Assembly (NCBI RefSeq): GCF_000165425.1
Contig: NW_001799288.1
Coordinates: forward strand, 63,740 to 127,739
Direction of reading: 5' to 3'
From: Paramecium tetraurelia
Taxonomy: Eukaryota > Ciliophora > Oligohymenophorea > Peniculida > Parameciidae
DNA length: 64,000 nt
The notes below the pieces were generated by a model. It worked only from the letters and a program-made list of their open reading frames with translations, did not search any database and was not told where the DNA came from. The position numbers were made by a program, and so were the translations under genes. Below, piece by piece: positions 61,001 through 64,000 of this stretch. Positions within the stretch are counted from its first letter, which is position 1. The number at the start of each line of letters is the position of its first letter.

Positions 61001-64000
61001 AAACTGTATTTTTTGATAATCGTATACAATTAGTCAGAATATGCTCTCAAGAAATTCCAAAATGCGAATTATATCACATCTAGGTATCCATTTATTAATA
61101 TATACAGAAATTCACAAATTTAAAAACCTTTTACTCAGCCATGATATCCTTAAGCACAACTAATGCCCTACAATATTATAATCTGAGAGGTAGTTCAGGA
61201 TTTTCATTTTTTATTAACTCTAGCGCTACTTATTTAATGGATAATTCCTTTTTTTCTCTTTATGATATACCAAACAATTATATATCATAGATTGTAAGTC
61301 TTAAATATACAAAATTCACTTATTTTTCTTAAAGTATTTCTTATGCCTTAATATTTGGAAAGCTCAGATTTCTAAATTTTTAGGAAATTTAGTTTATTCA
61401 AACTAGTATCCTCTTCAGCTTAACTTAATCATCTTAATTAATTTTTGAATCACTTGGATCCATAAATCTTCTATTTGAAAACTGTATTATTGAAGATTCA
61501 AACACAACATTTAGTTATTATAATCAAATTTTTGATGTATCAATTTCATCTAGATCTTACTAAATTGCTGTATAAAACCCTTATAGAATCAATTTTACTA
61601 ATGTCATCATTTCAAACATTTCCTTATTGAACACAACATTTCTTAATCTAACAACTGTAAATAAATAAATTAACCAACTTGATTATATTTATTTTTAAAA
61701 TGTAACATTTTTTAATTGTTCATTCTCCTAAACTAATATTATAAATTTGTTGGAGGCGAATCAATATAAATATATTTCTATAATCCAATTGAGCTTTATA
61801 GATTGCAATTTTAGCAAAAGTTATTTTATTCATACATTTGGCTTACAACTAAAAGGCAAATTTATACTTTAAAATTTAGTTATGAAGAATTGTTTTATGA
61901 GAAATTCAGCTTTAATAACTATTCCTGTTACTATAACTACGACAATTAATGATTTGCATCTTTAAAGCGTTTAGTTTTACGATACTGATTTCATTCAAGT
62001 ATCTTCTTCAGCATTTATTTAAAACATTATTGTGTAAGATAGTAAGTTTTCGAATTCCAAAATCATCCACAAAATCAAATCTCTCATATCCTCTGCTAAG
62101 GAGGAATATCTTATAGAAAATCTCTAAATATTCGATTGCTATTATTAGGAACTCAACATTGTATTAATGCCTTAATACAGTATTGAAGATATTAAAGTAA
62201 CATTAAGATCTATTTAAACTTAAAGCCTTCATTCCCTTAATTATTATTTGAACATGGACTATCCATTGTTTCAATTTTAAGTAGCTCAAATAATAATTGA
62301 AGATATTAAATTGATACGATAACCTGGATCTAAAGATTTTATCATTAAGGGTTGCGAGTATGTTTCCATCTCAGATGTCTAAATACTATCCAATTTAGTT
62401 CAGATTTCATCTGATTCAAGCGAATTAATACAATAAACTTTAAATACTATATTTATCGTTGAGGCATAGTAATTGAAATTAGAAAACATTCATGTGTAAA
62501 ATCAATTAAGTGTTAATGTCATTTTTTTTTATTTTAATCTAATTAAATTACAAGATTCATAAGATTGCTATTTAAGAATCTAAAATATACAACTTGATAA
62601 TATTCAATTAATTAAACAGCAGTTTTCAGAAATATCAACAATATTTTATATTACAAGTTTGATTGCTTAAAATATATCAATTTCGGAATCTTAATTTAAT
62701 GGTATATTCCTTAATGAATTTGTTTAAGATACTAAAATATCATCTGCAGCAATTGCTGTTATTGTTTCAGAACAGAGTAACATAAAATTGGAAAATAATT
62801 TAATAAATGATGTTGTTGTTCTGAATTCAAGTAATTCCATCTTCTTAATTTAAACTTAGTATACTATCTTAGAAAACATTACTAGTGTTAATGTAAATCA
62901 TTTTTAATCTTACATCAATAAATATAAATAGAAATTATTAATGCAATTTGATTTGATAAACGCTCATTTCCTAATAAATTCATATGGAGGATTATATAAT
63001 TTCTTAACCTAAAACCTAATAATATTTTCTTGTCATTTTGAAAATAGTGTAGGATTATGGGGAGGAGTCTTAAGCATCACAACTAAGTTTTTTGGATTAA
63101 TTGATATCTAATAAACAATTTTCATTAACATGTCCACTAATGTTCATAAAAGTCAAGAGGGAAGAGGGGGTAGCATTTTCATTAATTCAGAAAATTCATA
63201 CCTAAATTTAACTATTAAAAATACTTAATTTTTAAATTCAACAAGCGGCTTAGAAGGGGGTGTAATGTATATCAAACCTTCTCAATATTAGTGTTATTTG
63301 AAATTATAAAATGTTACCTTTAAAGACGTTTTTGCTGTTCATTACTCAGCTATATTTTTTTAAATAATTGAATCTAATTTTGATTAAATCTCCTCTATTG
63401 AATTATTCAATATTGAAATAGAAAATTAATTGTTACAATTTATTTCATTTTTAAAAGCCTATTCGATAGATCTAACTGATTCAAAAATAAATGAATAATC
63501 TGCCTTGTTTTCTCTTAGGAATTTGTATAATATTATGTATTATTTAAAGCTAAATTTACTTGAATGGTCTAAAAGTTACCGGATTTTTCATTTAACCTAT
63601 TCTTTACATAACTTATGTAAAATGCCTATTTATGGATAAACTAATTCTATATAATATAACATCATTGTACAGTCCTCTAATCTATATTGAAAATATGCCA
63701 TGTAATTATTAAATTTTATGATTTTAGAACACAAATCTGCACTCTTAATAAAATCAACCCTTATTACTTCCTTTAATGAACTTGATTAAAGTTTGATAAA
63801 AAAATATTCTTAAATTGAAAATATCAACTTGTCTAACCTAAATTTTGAATCCTTATTAGAAATAGTTCTTAATACCAACCTTACTTCAGCTTAAGTAGTT
63901 TCACTCAATATGCAGAATAATAATTGCAAAACTTGTTAATCTGGATTAGTTAATATTAACAATAAATAAGTAATCAAGAAGGTTAGATTGATAAATTTGT
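58090..64000 (+). CDS. Giant Cys-rich and beta-helix-like surface protein (5' part)
   Basis: More than 1,900 residues, running off the window. It begins with a signal peptide (MIFMLSYWLVFQVINALSG) and a ~350-residue Tyr/Ser/Asn-rich domain. A furin/growth-factor-receptor-like Cys-rich region follows, with many CxxC units (CHYSCSTCIGPQSNQCLSC, CITCTRVLQNTYYCLQC, CSDCPYFCEYC). From about 61100 on it changes to hundreds of residues of short repeating strands rich in Asn, Ser, Ile and Phe (LQNVTFKDVF, GGSIFINSENSYLNL, GGVMYIKPSQ). That pattern is typical of right-handed beta-helix (pectin-lyase-like) domains. Introns seen: 28 nt near 58625 and 26 nt near 59620. Related very large proteins are common in ciliates and thought to be surface or secreted; function unknown. 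Confidence 0.8.

Noticed and set aside
1-64000. tRNA genes, transposons, CRISPR arrays, telomeric repeats
   Set aside because: Scanned by eye for T-arm motifs, terminal inverted repeats, tandem spacers and C4A2/C3A3 repeats; none found.

Overview
The window looks like Paramecium macronuclear DNA. Reading TAA and TAG as glutamine and only TGA as stop opens long conserved frames: TAA encodes the Gln of HRDLKPQN in a CDK, and TAG encodes the Gln of GQSMGG in a lipase. DNA is strongly AT-rich, introns are mostly 21-32 nt (GT..AG, usually GTA..TAG), and genes are often tens of bases apart. I saw no tRNA, rRNA, transposon or telomeric repeat. One assembly gap (150 N) lies at 57561-57710. All gene models were read by hand, and most intron sets were checked only for frame consistency.

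Layout. 0.8-1.6 kb: Gln/Pro-rich protein. 3.0-13.9 kb: two tandem ~1,500-residue single-pass membrane paralogs with a PB1 + Nbr1-FW-like gene between them. 14.8-18.7 kb: acylglycerol-lipase-like hydrolase, SLC25 carrier, casein kinase 1, CPBP/RCE1-like protease. 19.0-23.3 kb: importin-alpha-like ARM protein, coiled-coil protein, two small unknowns, WD-repeat-like protein. 23.9-29.4 kb: a highly degenerate beta-tubulin-like protein, a bZIP factor, a small unknown and PIG-A. 29.5-34.3 kb: a secretory protein, a CCT-domain protein, an EGLN-like oxygenase-fold protein, a 35-residue OST4 and a cytochrome c.

34.5-44.4 kb: an axoneme-leaning stretch with a CFAP119/C1a-32-like protein, a SAXO protein, a ZC2HC1 protein, an unknown, a cyclin-dependent kinase and DRC7. 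44.5-52.8 kb: low-complexity protein, PX/sorting-nexin protein, a small unknown, a coiled-coil protein and a RING-H2 protein. 53.4-57.8 kb: coiled-coil protein, RBM22/Cwc2-type splicing factor, parvulin, a small secreted protein and an RRM gene interrupted by the gap. From 58.1 kb to the edge: the 5' part of a giant secreted Cys-rich / beta-helix-like surface protein.

Functional threads are membrane and secretory biology (PIG-A, OST4, giant surface proteins, CPBP protease), cilia (SAXO, DRC7, CFAP119-like, ZC2HC1) and RNA or cell-cycle housekeeping. The most unusual items are the tubulin that has lost its GTP-binding motifs, the PB1-FW protein, two otherwise continuous genes with an in-frame UGA, and very tight gene spacing.
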